Below, piece after piece: positions 23,801 to 35,600 of a DNA stretch of 64,000 nt (its first letter is position 1; each line of letters starts with the position of its first letter). This stretch comes from Piromyces finnis (Eukaryota; Neocallimastigomycota; Neocallimastigomycetes; Neocallimastigales; Neocallimastigaceae), in contig MCFH01000091.1 of assembly GCA_002104945.1 (NCBI GenBank), positions 1 to 64,000 on the forward strand, written 5' to 3'. The position numbers were made by a program, and so were the translations under genes. Under the pieces are notes generated by a model. The model saw only the letters and a list, made by a program, of their open reading frames with translations, was not told the origin of the DNA and searched no databases.

Positions 23801-25358
23801 AGTGAATCTATAGAGGGACAATTGATATAAATTGCAAATTTTTGAGAATATGACATTGGAGAACGGTGAGAAGTGCTGTTATCAGGTTTACTTGCCGGAG
23901 AGAAAGCAGGGATGGAAGAATCAATAGAAGGTGAAGAGGGAGTCGAAGAGATTGAGTGAAGATGAATATCCGAATTATTTTTTGAAACACAAGAGTCATT
24001 ACACTGAAGGTTTTCGCAATTATTTTAAAATATGCTTTATTAGTTTCAAATTTAGATACATCTTTTTAAAATGCAATTTTTTACAATCAAAATCTACGAC
24101 TGCCCTATTTGAATTGAGCCAATGGGTACCAATAATTTGAGGTAGAGAATTATCATCTGTGATAATGAATTGAATAGAAAATGATTCATCTTTAAATATA
24201 ATCCTAAGAGGTTTAGTCATTCCCAAAATATTAGAAGTTTTCACACCACAGTCAATGGTTCCAGATATTTTTGAATCCGATACCGGAATACTATATTTCT
24301 CAATAAAAAATTTGGAGATAGTGTTTTCAATAGCACCTAAATCAACCAAGATTGAGATATCGTATGGGTTATTATTAATAATAATTATGAACGGGAAAAT
24401 AAGGTATTTATCTAAGGGAATGAATGGATTATAAGATTTTGGATGGTGTGTATTATTGGTAGAAGGCTTAGCTTTAAAAGGGTTTGTACTAGAGTAAGAT
24501 TTAGGCTCAGAATCTACTCTAGAAGTTAGTTTTTTGGAACTTTATGACAGGAAGTAACCAAATGATCCTTGGAACCACAATGCATACACAGACCTTGATC
24601 ACGGCGTTTTTGTTTTTCTTCAGCAGATAAAGGACCACGTCTTTTAACATCAGATTGAGTGGAACGGGTAAAAGGATTTGATCCTCATTTCTCATCTTTC
24701 GCACAAATGGATTATAAAGAGAAGCACCACGGTAATTTCTGGAAATATTATGTTTCTTATGAAGGCTAGAGTCGATTATCATAGTTCTATGAAACGCAGC
24801 AAGAAGGGTTGGTATATCCTCACCATGCATTAATAACTCGGCTTTGACTTCATCATGCAATCCATCGATAAATTTTGAGACGAGGGCCGGTTGATTCCAT
24901 CCAAGATGAATTGAGGCTTGTTCAAAATATTTGATGTATTGAGATACTTCACCTATACGTTCTTGTTTCAATGCCATAATAATTTGGTTGGCATTGAATA
25001 CAATGTCAAGATTACCAAATACTCTCCTAAGTAAGGCAACAAAGCTAGGATAGTGGTTCATAACTGGATTTCTTTCTTGGATCAAGTGAACTACGAAGAA
25101 TTTGGCATCCCCTTCCATATAGGAAAACATAAAAGCTGTCTTATGGGCGTCCTAGCAGAATAGAATGCTTCTTAATTGAAAGATTAATTCACAATGTTGA
25201 ATAAATCCTTCAATATCCATCCTTTTTCCTGTGAATTTGCTTGGATTTCCTATCGGTAGCACATAGTCCAGCATAAGAGGGTCCACAGGAGGTACTTGAC
25301 TTTGTTGAGAGGAAGAAGCTGAAGCAGTAGTGAAAATGTTGAAAGGGTTATTAGACAT
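20889..25358 (-). pseudogene. Gypsy-2 gag-pol, multiply frameshifted
   Basis: Pieces in transcription order: Gag N-terminus (25,152-25,358); Gag core and, in another frame, a zinc knuckle C-X2-C-X4-H-X4-C (24,519-25,130); protease (24,020-24,349) with DLG instead of the catalytic DSG/DTG; RT (23,028-23,519) with YIDD intact; RT thumb and RNase H (22,620-23,109); linker and integrase zinc region (22,074-22,436); integrase core (21,509-21,895, IISDRGRQF and [10 protein letters not shown]); GPY/F-like segment (21,159-21,533); chromodomain (about 20,960-21,090, YPVDWKGY and RSWEN) ending at a TAG (20,889-20,891). At least six frame breaks. The protein is the same architecture as gypsy-1 but clearly a different family. 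Confidence 0.88.
20891..20913 (-). promoter_or_regulatory. Hairpin next to gypsy-2 polypurine tract
   Basis: Perfect 7-bp stem AATGTCG/CGACATT around a 9-base loop GATTCCAGA, 13 bases from the 3' LTR. It overlaps the last codons of pol. Counterpart of the gypsy-1 hairpin at 3550-3570: same loop size and sequence, with three outer stem pairs changed in a compensatory way. Confidence 0.6.
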
Positions 25359-25445
25359 ATTTAAAATGTTTTATTAGAAAATGGTTTTATTAATTTATAA
25401 AGGGTTTAGTTATTATTGTGTTAAGGTAAGTCTTTTTTTTCTTAG

Positions 25446-25456
25446 AGAATTAGTAT
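25446..25456 (-). promoter_or_regulatory. Self-primer binding site of gypsy-2
   Basis: The 11 bases abutting the 5' LTR read ATACTAATTCT on the minus strand. The exact complement AGAATTAGTAT is in the 3' LTR (plus 20,557-20,567), 27 nt after TATAAAA. The 5' LTR copy (plus 25,571-25,581) has one change. The sequence differs from that of gypsy-1 but the arrangement is the same. Confidence 0.75.
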
Positions 25457-25859
25457 TGTAACAACGCGAGAGACTCAGGTTAGCACAATACTAATTAATT
25501 ATTTTTTGTATTAATAATATATTTTATTAATAATTTGATTATTTAATATTATTAATACAAATTAAACTTAATAATAATTCTAAAGACTAAATTTACATGA
25601 ATTTTATAAATTATTTATATTTACTATTTATAAATATTCTTATTTAATAATTATGAATAAACACCATTCATATTGATTGGTAATTTCAATTATTTAAATA
25701 AAAAAAAAGAAATAAAAATAGACAAATATTATGGATTAAATATAGCAATCGCTATATTTAATCCATAATATATATAACCCTGAGTCGAACACATGACAAG
25801 TAGGTCAGCGTCCAACAACCTGACGGCGAAGCCAGCTTGAGGAACCCCAAAGTATAATT
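25457..25859 (-). repeat. Gypsy-2 5' LTR, distal part split by X2
   Basis: The first 403 plus-strand bases of the LTR, broken off after AGTATAATT, where X2 inserted. The remaining 34 bases are at 29,006-29,039. It contains a tRNA-like block with the B-box-like GTTCGACTC close to the break. Confidence 0.85.
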
Positions 25860-26183
25860 TGTAAGAATTAATAATTATTCAATAAATAATTATTAATTCT
25901 TATTTAATTGTCAAGTATAGAAGACGATTAAAAAATAAATTAAATATTCAAATAAACAATTTTAAAATCAAATTTATATTTCAAAAATTATAAAACACTT
26001 TTAAAAATAATTAAAAAGATCACTTGGAAAAATTTAATATTGAAAAGGGTTATGGATCACAAAAATTTAATTTTCAATATATTAACCCTTAAGAAGAAAA
26101 TGTACTATACGAAACTAGTGATAACTTCTGAATCTCGCGTCCTATTTTCATTTTCTAGAGACTTCAAATTAATTTTATTAGAA

Positions 26184-26731
26184 TTTTTTTTTTTTTAACT
26201 TCCAAGTGCCTTTCTCCCATCGATCAGAGTTAGCTCCAATGGTGGTTCTTAGAGAAACGTTGGTTCATTCCTATTGCTAGGTGGTTGTGATCCTCCTGGT
26301 CTGTCATACTGTTTCTTCAGCTTCGACGCTCACTTAATCCATGTACATTAGATGCATGTCGTTGTACGATATTTCACAACTACAATGCTAAGCCTCTTAT
26401 AGTCAATTTGATCACGTGTCAACCGCCCCCTAATGTTTACACTTAAATTGATTAAGGAATATTATGTGTTTTTGGCATAGCCTAAATCACCACTTATTAA
26501 GTTCTAATTTGGAATGTACCATGTACACTAGACCCTCTCAGGCCGGCTAGACGAGTGTTATTATCATAGTAGTAAATTAGAAAGTTCATTTATACTTACC
26601 TGAATATCATAACCCAACCCATGGCAAACCCAGTGGGAAAATCCACAGGCACTGACATCTGCGGGTCGAACCAGAAGCCTTATGTATGCTAAGGAAACGC
26701 CTTAACAACCAGGATAAAAACTGGAACGACA
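26184..26731 (-). mobile_element. SINE-like retroposon, copy B
   Basis: 548 bp in X2, flanked by a perfect 13-bp target duplication AATTTTATTAGAA (26,171-26,183 and 26,732-26,744). Minus-strand order: GTCGTTCCAGTTTTTATCC, tRNA-like head with B-box (GGTTCGACCC, plus 26,663-26,672), body, then GGAAGTT and a 13-base A tail. X1 lacks it. The head resembles a tRNA (the order of D-arm-like, TTAGCAT-like loop and T-arm is kept). No coding frame. Confidence 0.88.
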
Positions 26732-28031
26732 AATTTTATTAGAAAGTACTAGTTGAGATCTATATTCTCACAAATTTTCAGCTAATTTAAACCACTAGTT
26801 CTTGAGATATAGCTATTTAAAGAGTTAATTAGTTCCAATAAATATATAATAATATATATTAAAATGATCAACATTAATTTATATAATTAAAGTCATTATT
26901 CTAGTCATCCAACTTTCTATAAATAATTCAATTTAAAAATTCTCCATTATTAATAAATAAGGTTAGATAATAAATATTCTTGATTACAAACCTAATCAAT
27001 TATAAAAATTAATTAATACTTTTTCAAATAATTTTGATTAATAACCTCAATTATAATCAAACCAAAAAAGCCTTTGGATCAAAAATCATTAGTTATAATT
27101 ATTAATTAATTAATCATGAGAATATATAATTAGTATAAGTAATTGTTATTCTCAATTTATAATATTAAATATTTACAATTTAAAATGGTTAAAACAATAC
27201 TTTTATTTTAAAAGTAATTTAAAAGATTAATCTTAAGATCTATCATATGAATTCATATTATTAATATCAATATCAATTATTAATATTTTAATTTAAAATT
27301 ATTTTATTTTTATCTTTATTATTAATATCAATATTAATATCAATGTAATTTTATTATATGTAAGAAAAAAGTATTTAAACAAAGAATTGAAATCAATTTT
27401 GAAATTCTTTGTAAGATTATTAATTATTAATTATTAACTATAATATAACTTAATAAATATTATCTTAATAAATAATTAATTAATAAATAAATTTCATAAT
27501 TAAATTATATTAAAATTTTTATTTTAAATATAAAAACCTATTTAATTTTTAAATTAGTATTATTTAAATTCTTTAATAAGTTCTGAAGAAAAGATTTAAT
27601 AATAAATAAGTTTAATATTTTATTGGTAAATTAAGTTATATTATATAAAACATTCTGACCAAGTTACATACCAATCCTAGCCCACTTTACATTAATTATT
27701 TTTCTAATTATTAAATTAACTAATTATTTAAATTATTAGCATACATTCATTTAAATTACTATAAACATTTATTTATATTAATATTAATTATTCATTTACT
27801 TAATTTAAAATTTATTTAATTATTATATTAATTAATTATTTATTTAATTTAGTAATTTATTTAAAATAATAGTAAACATTCATTTATTTTATTAATTAAT
27901 AATTTTTGTATTACATTTTATAAGAAACATCATGTATTTTATTTTACGTTTGTATTTTATGTGTATGTATCGTATCTTGAAATAACTTATAGAAAAAACT
28001 AGAAGATATAACTAAATATTAAGACAATCGG

Positions 28032-28574
28032 TGTCGTTCCAGTTTCTATCCTGGTTGTTAAGACCCCCGCTTAGCATTCATAAGGCTTCTGGTTCGACCC
28101 CCGCCATTGACAGTTCTTTAGCGATTTTCCTGTTTCAGGTTTGCGCTTAAAGTATAGGGGTTAAAGGTCAATTCAGGTAAGTATAACTATACCACCGGAC
28201 TCTACCCTAAGCAGTTAATTCAGATTGGTAGTTTTCTCCGTATCAAGCGGTTTTCCCACTGAAGTTTAGAGTATATGTAGGAAGGGGTATCAATTAATTC
28301 ACAGATTACTAACTATGGTCTTTGAGGGTTGTTCTCATCGTTAATCATCCTTCCCCAATAAAGGTTCAGGAGATCACTGGTGTTGGTAGCTCGGTCTTTG
28401 TGTGATAGGATCGTTAAGAGCAATAAGCCATTCCATATTAGCCCTGCCCAGAGGGATGATTGTGCCGACGTCGTTCTGATATGGCAATGTACAATAATGT
28501 ACAATCACATACCATATATAACTCAGGGGGGTTAGATGAGGATATATGGAAGTCTAAAAAAAAAAAAAAAAAAA
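28032..28574 (+). mobile_element. SINE-like retroposon, copy C
   Basis: 543 bp in X2, flanked by a perfect 14-bp duplication ATTAAGACAATCGG (28,018-28,031 and 28,575-28,588), and ending in 19 A residues. The head shares GTCGTTCCAGTTT, CTATCCTGGTTGTTAAG and B-box GGTTCGACCCC (28,091-28,101) with copies A and B. CGCTTAGCATTC resembles the anticodon arm of tRNA-Ala(AGC). The middle differs from A and B, while the GGAAGTCT-A(n) end is shared, so it is a second subfamily. The long pure A tail and perfect duplication make it the youngest copy. X1 shows the empty site near 11,800. Confidence 0.92.
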
Positions 28575-29005
28575 TTAAGACAATCGGATATTAAGGTTTT
28601 TCCGAATTTTATTCGGTTTTACTTAATATTACGATGATTGATATATTAGTTATCAATCGAATATCTTTTTAGGTTTTTCTTCTAGTCTTTTCCTAAAAAG
28701 ATTATTTGTTAAGATTAGAAATTCTTTATTAAACTTTAAATTATTAAAAAATTATAAATAAAAGAACTCTGGAATTACACTAAAGAATCCAGAGTTATTA
28801 TTATAAGAACTATTATAATAAATAACCTTTATTAAAAAAACAATATTAATAAACATTTTAAATTAAACAACATTAAATTTTTGTGTTGTTTATTATATTT
28901 CCTTATAATAAACTCTTGTTAAGATAAGTATAAAATTTTATTTTAACTTCTCAGTTTAATAATACTAATTATTATTAAATTGTAGATAATAATTATTACA
29001 TAATT

Positions 29006-29039
29006 TCTTGAAAAAGGTTCAAAACCTTTATACGTTACA
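29006..29039 (-). repeat. Gypsy-2 5' LTR, remaining 34 bases
   Basis: TCTTGAAAAAGGTTCAAAAC and the following CTTTATACGTTACA match the terminal bases of the 3' LTR (about 20,844-20,877) and complete the LTR broken by X2. Confidence 0.88.
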
Positions 29040-32000
29040 TCCTAGTCATATTGGTCTGTTGCACTATTTCTTCATCTTAGTTGTTGCTTCAAATTTTTTA
29101 AACATTAACAATTGTTGATCAATAACATAATAAGTTAATAAATAATACATAGAATTAATTCAATTTTGAGATTGTTAATATAAAAAAAATTTCATTTTTT
29201 ACACTCAATTATATCAGTTATACATTCTAATTATCGCTATATAGAAATATTTTAATACTTTTTAATAGCAATTTATAAAATATAAAATTTTTAATTATAT
29301 GATAAAATTATTTAATTATAGTCAAATTCAGTAATTAAATTTTTTTTATTATTAATGTTAGAAATCTTTAAATATGGTTTTATATTTGTAAACTTTATTA
29401 ATATTAATAAATAGAAGAAATTGCATCAATGATTATAAATATATTTATAACATTGATTTAATGGAAATATCTGAATAAATTTATACTATAAAATATAGCT
29501 AATTATATTGCTAAAAGCTATTGTTTATGAAGATTCTTAAAACAAATAAATTACTAATATATTTCTAATTATTAATACATTGTTATTTTTTTTTCAATCT
29601 ATTCTAATATCTTCCCTTAAACCTAATCATTTGCTAAATAATTTTTGTTTATTGTTGAAATATTATTAATTTTTTTCTATACTAAACTAATTTCTAGATA
29701 TTAAATTTCTAATTCTAACATTTAATATAATTTAATAAAATAAAATATATATATATATTATAATTTCATTTAATAATAATATCAATTAGTTTTTATATAT
29801 ATTGTAAAGATAAATGCTCGACGATATATTACTCTTTAAGAATATTACCTAGTAACCCTAAACTTATATGTTATTTGAAATTTTTAAAATAAAATTCTCT
29901 TCTTTTAGTTTAAACAAATTAACATCATTTCATAGATTAAATACTCGTTTAATTTTACATCATCTTATTTAACTATTGATTATTCATACAACTTTATGCT
30001 ATATACTTTTATTTAAGTATTTACTATTATCATGATTTATCTTTTAAATATTTGCTTTATAGTAAAATAACTGCTAATAGGTATTTATTTTATAATAACT
30101 TATGATATTTTTACTTTCAATTAATGTAAAAGATTAAGTTATTATTTCAGTTTATGTTTCATTTTGATTTTCTTTTGTATTTTATGTTACTGCTTCATAA
30201 GTATGTAAATAAATTATATTCTAATTATTAATAATAAGTTTTTATATTCTTTATAATAACTTTAAAATTTTAATATTTTACTCAATGTCTACTCATTATG
30301 GACCAAAAAGAAGGGGAAAAGATATTATCAATATTGAATTTATAACTTCTTATGGTTAAACCTCATTCTTGAACCTATCACAGTTGTTAATTCATTATTT
30401 TTAAGAATATTTGTAATTTTTTCTTTTTATGAGAATTTCTATCTCTACTAGTATATCATAAATGTTATCTAACATAATCATTTCTGTAATAAACTGTTTC
30501 TTTTCCGCTTGTCCTATTTTCCATTATCATCTAATAACAGAAGAAAAATAATATTTAATAATAAAATTTATATATTAAGTTTTTTTTTTACAAAGTAATT
30601 TATATAGACTACTATTTATATTACCTGTTATTAATAATACCTATAAAGATGAAGTAATTTAAATTTTAAATTAAAATTTCATTATTTATTTTCGAATTAT
30701 AAATTTAAATTACTTTTTTCTAAATTTAAAATATTTTGTCTATTTTTCTGGATTTTAACATTTAAATTTAAAAAACTGAATTTAAATTTTTAAAGTGTAG
30801 AGACTTAAACTGTCTTATTGAAATTTTATTTTCATTAAGATTAAAATCTTATTTCAAAAGAAGTATTGTATTCAATCAAGTAATATATTTAGATGATTTT
30901 GCATTTACAAAAATTTTGAGATTTAATTTGAATTATTAATTACTAGTTTTTATATATTATACATTATTAATTGTTTTTCTAAAATATTTTTAGAATTTAT
31001 ATGTAAATCATATATTAATTTCTAATAAAATGTACAAAGTATAATATATTAATGTAAAAGAATCAATACAAAAAATATGTAATAATGGAAAAGGTTAAGA
31101 ATCACAAAATTTTATTTTTGAATAAACTAATCCTTAAGATAAGTTTTTATTATTCTTAGAAAATATTTTTACAATCATTTATTCTATATTAAGATTATTA
31201 TAAAAATAACCTACAATTACACTAGTAAACTATAGTGAATTCTTAAAAAAATTTAGATAATTCTAACGTCTATTCCATTGTGTATTATTTAAAGATTAAA
31301 TTATATTAAATTTTTGTATATTATATGATTAATAATAATATATATTTAATATTTAAAACATTACAAAATTCAATTAAATATTAAATATTATAATTACAAG
31401 ACCTTTATAATTTTAAAATATTGATTTCAATTTCAATAAAAAATATACTTATAAAATATATTACAATTTTAAAAATACTATAACAGTTTTATAATGAAAA
31501 TAGTTAAATGAAAGTATTATAAATGAATAAAAGATATTTTAATAATTTTATTTCAATAATATTATTAACTAATATATATATTTTAAATGAAGAAATATAA
31601 CAGGTTTTGATGTTTAATAAACCATTTAAAATATACTTAATCTAAATATAAAGGCCTAAATTCAATTATTTTTTATTTTATTTATTAAAACTCAATAAAT
31701 TTGATTTTATAATTATGACATCTTTAATAATTAAATATAGTAAAAAAATCCTTTAATAAGGATTTATAGTTTTATATCAAGTCAACTTCATTAATATTTT
31801 ATGATAAAGAAATACTATATAAATACTTTACTGTTCTTTAAAATCAATACATATATTTATATTGTGGCTTATATAATTAATGTAATAAAATACTTTTCAA
31901 TTTATTTTACAAATTCCAATAAAATAGTTACTAAGAATTATTTAATTTTATAATTCTATATTCTTATATTGTGGCATATAAAATACATACAACATAATGT

Positions 32001-32463
32001 ATATAATATATTCTTATGCATTTAATGTATATTACATATTTAAATATTATGTATAAAGATTTAAATATTTTATTTTTTATTATATAAATATATACATTTT
32101 AAAAATTGTGGTATTTATAATATATTAAAATAAGAAAAATTTAATAATAATAAAAAAAAATTCCAGCTAAACAATTGTAATTCTTTTAATCAAAAATAGA
32201 TCTTTTTTAAATTCCAAATGTAATAATTAATTTATGTATCGTCAATGTATAAATGGGTTATATTATATTGTTATCAATTTCAAAATGAAAAAATATAAAT
32301 AACAATAAAATTATTTTGTGGCTTTTTTTGAGTAAGTTAATATTTCTTGTTTTTATAAGCATTTATATTTATTGTTTTGAAAAAGTTGGAAATCATTTTA
32401 AAGTAAATTATAAAAATCAGATTAATTAACACATTTTTAAAAATAATAAGATTTGGAATTATT
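29040..32463. other. AT-rich stretch without a gene
   Basis: No coding frame and no repeat shared with the left part recognised. Long A/T homopolymers only. Confidence 0.55.
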
Positions 32464-32670
32464 TTAGGATATATACATTATTATGGTAGAACCTTTGTAG
32501 AAAATATAGTTAATAATGTCAAAAAGATTCTTGAAATAATTGATGAAAAAGATAATTACTTGGAACATATATATAAAGAATTTTATCAAATGATTCTAAT
32601 AACATGAAAGATTCAATATTCTATTTTCCTACAAAACTTAATCCGATTTCTTCTATTATACTGATATAAA
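32464..32670 (+). pseudogene. Short unidentified coding relic
   Basis: About 45 codons read without a stop as a normal soluble peptide (contains YYGRTFVENIVNN and IIDEKDNYLEHIYKEFYQ), then a stop, then a further 20 readable residues in another frame (SIFYFPTKLNPISS). No start codon. Base composition is less extreme than the flanks. I do not recognise the family. It may be chance. Confidence 0.25.
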
Positions 32671-35600
32671 TGTAACATTTAGAAGGAAATAATCAGTTAT
32701 TAAATTTCTAAATAACAAAATTTTAGAAGGATCCGTTTCAGTTTATTTATTTTTAAAAAATTAGTACGTGATTTATAAATAATTAACAGAGAATCACATT
32801 ATATTCCATTACTTGACTAAAATAGAAATAAACATAGGATTATTCAAAAGGATTTTATTAATAGAATACGATTAATTGTAAAAGTTTACATAGTTATATA
32901 AATTTCATATTTATATTCTATTTAAAAAATTTGTATATTTCATCATTATCATCAAAATATAAAATATTGCAGAATAGATATTACAATATTTTTTTTTAAA
33001 AAAAGGCAGAAAAATTCGAATTGTTTTATCATTTACTTATTCAATTACATTATAAAATTTGGAAGATAAACAATAAAATAAATTGAATATCATTTTCAAC
33101 AACAACAACAACAATAATAATGATTATAATAATAAAATTTAAAACAATATAAATTATTTAGTGTGATTAAATCTTTTATTAGAAAGGATACAAAATGAAA
33201 TCAATAAAAGATTAATATTATTATGTAAATGAATACTTGAGAAACTAAAGCTTTAATTAAATTGTGATATATTCATCCATTGTTTACTATCGTCTATTAC
33301 TAAGGGTGCTAAGTTAAAGTAATCAAAATAATTGATTTAATTTATTTGGTTTATTATCTTTATTTGAAAATTGTTATTTATAGTGTTGAATATAGGTTAA
33401 TGGAATATTAAGTTATATCCATATTACGCAATACAATCTTAAGATCAAGATTCAATTATTATTATAAAATCTGCTTAAATAATTTTATCAATAATTGCAG
33501 AAGCGATAATAGTTATGACAATGATAATAATAACAATAGAAATAAAAATATAAATATAAGTAATAATAATATTAAAGATAATAATAATAGTAATAAGCAA
33601 TAATGTTAAAAGTAATAGTATTAATTAAAGTTATGATATCAATTCTATATATTTTATTTAAAAAATGGTCAATATTCAGAAAATTTAAAGAGACAAAATA
33701 GTTAATGTTAAAGAAATAATAAAAAGAGATGGCTAAGGTCAAGATAAATGATGATAATAATAATTTTGAAAATAAGAAATAGAAAATGTTTCATTATACA
33801 ATATATTAACACTTTTTTTATTATTAATATATACAAATTAATTTTAAATTATAATCATTTATCATGACATTTAAAACAAATTTTATTATAATAATTAAGT
33901 ATGAAAAAACAAAAATTTTTATTAAATTACATTTAAGTTTCATGGCTTTAATATATACGATTTACATGCTATTGAAAATAAAAAAAAAAATAAAAATTAG
34001 ATGTTAAAGTTGCTAATTTAGATAATTATTTTTTCCCAAATTATTTTACATATATTATGAATAGGGCAAATCAAAATATTTAACTATTACAAAAATAATG
34101 TCTCTTATTTTTTAATATCCATAATAATCATTATATTTTAATATATTTTTTATAATTTATTAAATATTAACTTACATAATATACATAATATTAATATGCT
34201 TTTGTATAATTATTTAAAGATTTTTTATTTTTTTTAGCAAAATATTTTAATAATAAATATATCAAGAAGAAGAAGGAAATCAAATGAAATATTTATATAC
34301 TAAATTATTTTCAGTCACTTATTAAGAGTTAAAAATTTTAAATTCATTGTTTGAATTTCTTATTAGGTTATGTATTATATTATTGATTACGTTCCTTCGT
34401 TCCTTCTTGGTGGAACTTTCGCTTATGATATACTATAAATCAATAAGGTGGAACAAAGATATTTAAGTGAACAGCTTTACAGTTCATCGGGGTTTCATGT
34501 TTCATATGTAGAGAGTTTCGCAGTTTTTTCTACTAAAACAATTCTTATCATTAATAGACCAATGAAACTACTTTTTGATAAGTTTAGTAAGAAACCTAAC
34601 ATAATCAAGAACGCCGAAGTCTTTCCAATATTAATATTTCTTCGAATGAAAGCCTAAAGAACTCATAAGAGAGTTTAATGGATACCATACTATAATACCT
34701 GATATTCTCTTTTTTTATTTCAATTAGTTTATTAGGTAGAGTCCATTTCCACATAGTAAAATTTAAAGAATTAATTGAACTTTTATGCAATATTATTTTA
34801 AATTTTTATTTTTATATTTATATATATACTTTATTATTTTTATTTAATATTTATTATATTAATGTGTATTATTACTTAATGTAAAATCACAAATTAAATA
34901 ATAAATGCAAGAAGTATATTATCTTCCTAGTATTTGTATTGTATATTGTATATTCATTTCAAATAAATAAGTAACTAACTAACTAACTAACTAACTAAAT
35001 AAATAAATTTAAAATATATTTTAAAAAAATTAAAAAATTTAGGAGAGATAATAGAAAGATCAATTTATTATTCATAGCAATTAAAAACAGATTTTATAAA
35101 TGTTTTAAGTGATTTGTTGATTATATTAAAAGGATATCTTAAAAATAAATAATTCAAAAAAAAAATATATATATTTTATTTTATATTAATAAATCCGTAT
35201 GATAATTATTTTTTAAAATAAAAATATAATAAAAAAGTAATAAAATGAAGTTTTTTATTCATGTTAACGTTCAAATATTAAAAAACATTTTGATCTAATT
35301 TTTTTAATGATTGAATAATTAAATAAAAAAATGAAAAAAAAAAAAAAGATAGCTAAAAATTAGTATACAATTTTAAATATTTAGGAATATTATTGATTTT
35401 TATTGAATAATACTTTATTTAAATTGATAAAAATATAGTAATAAACATATTATTTTTATTTTGAGATCTTAATATATATAGTTTTTCTACTATCATTTTT
35501 TATTTTTCTTCTCAATAGTTGAATATAATATTTTTAGAGGTGGAATAAAATAATAATAATATGTAAAGAAAACATAAATTAATAAATTTATTATTTCAAT

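Larger units (their letters stand above)
25860..29000 (+). mobile_element. X2: long LTR-like element nested in gypsy-2 LTR
   Basis: Starts TGTAAGAATT and ends AATTATTACA, with a perfect 5-bp target duplication TAATT (25,855-25,859 and 29,001-29,005). It is 3141 bp, or about 2020 bp after discounting the two SINEs and their duplications, and is homologous over most of its length to X1 in reverse. No open frame codes for a transposon protein. There are no direct terminal repeats, so it looks like a solo LTR of unusual length. A hairpin ACAAAGAATT/AATTCTTTGT lies at 27,379-27,412. Confidence 0.75.
20443..29039 (-). mobile_element. Gypsy-2: decayed chromodomain retrotransposon with nested insertions
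   Basis: LTRs at 20,443-20,877 (435 bp) and 25,457-25,859 plus 29,006-29,039 (437 bp once X2 and its duplicated TAATT are set aside). They begin TGTAA(C/T)AACG(C/T)GAGAGACTC and end ACGTTACA, and differ at numerous sites. Flanks share TCCT (20,439-20,442 and 29,040-29,043), a possible 4-bp target duplication. The internal region codes for gag, protease, RT, RNase H, integrase and chromodomain in pieces. The PBS (25,446-25,456) and the polypurine tract (minus AGAAGGAGGGCAT) are visible. It is dead and much older than gypsy-1. Confidence 0.9.

Noticed and set aside
28313-28504. 63-codon minus-strand frame
   Set aside because: Lies wholly inside SINE copy C and is not kept in copies A or B.
34448-34790. 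Two opposing short frames as genes
   Set aside because: Short, overlapping on opposite strands, no recognisable features; only the slightly higher GC content makes the patch notable.
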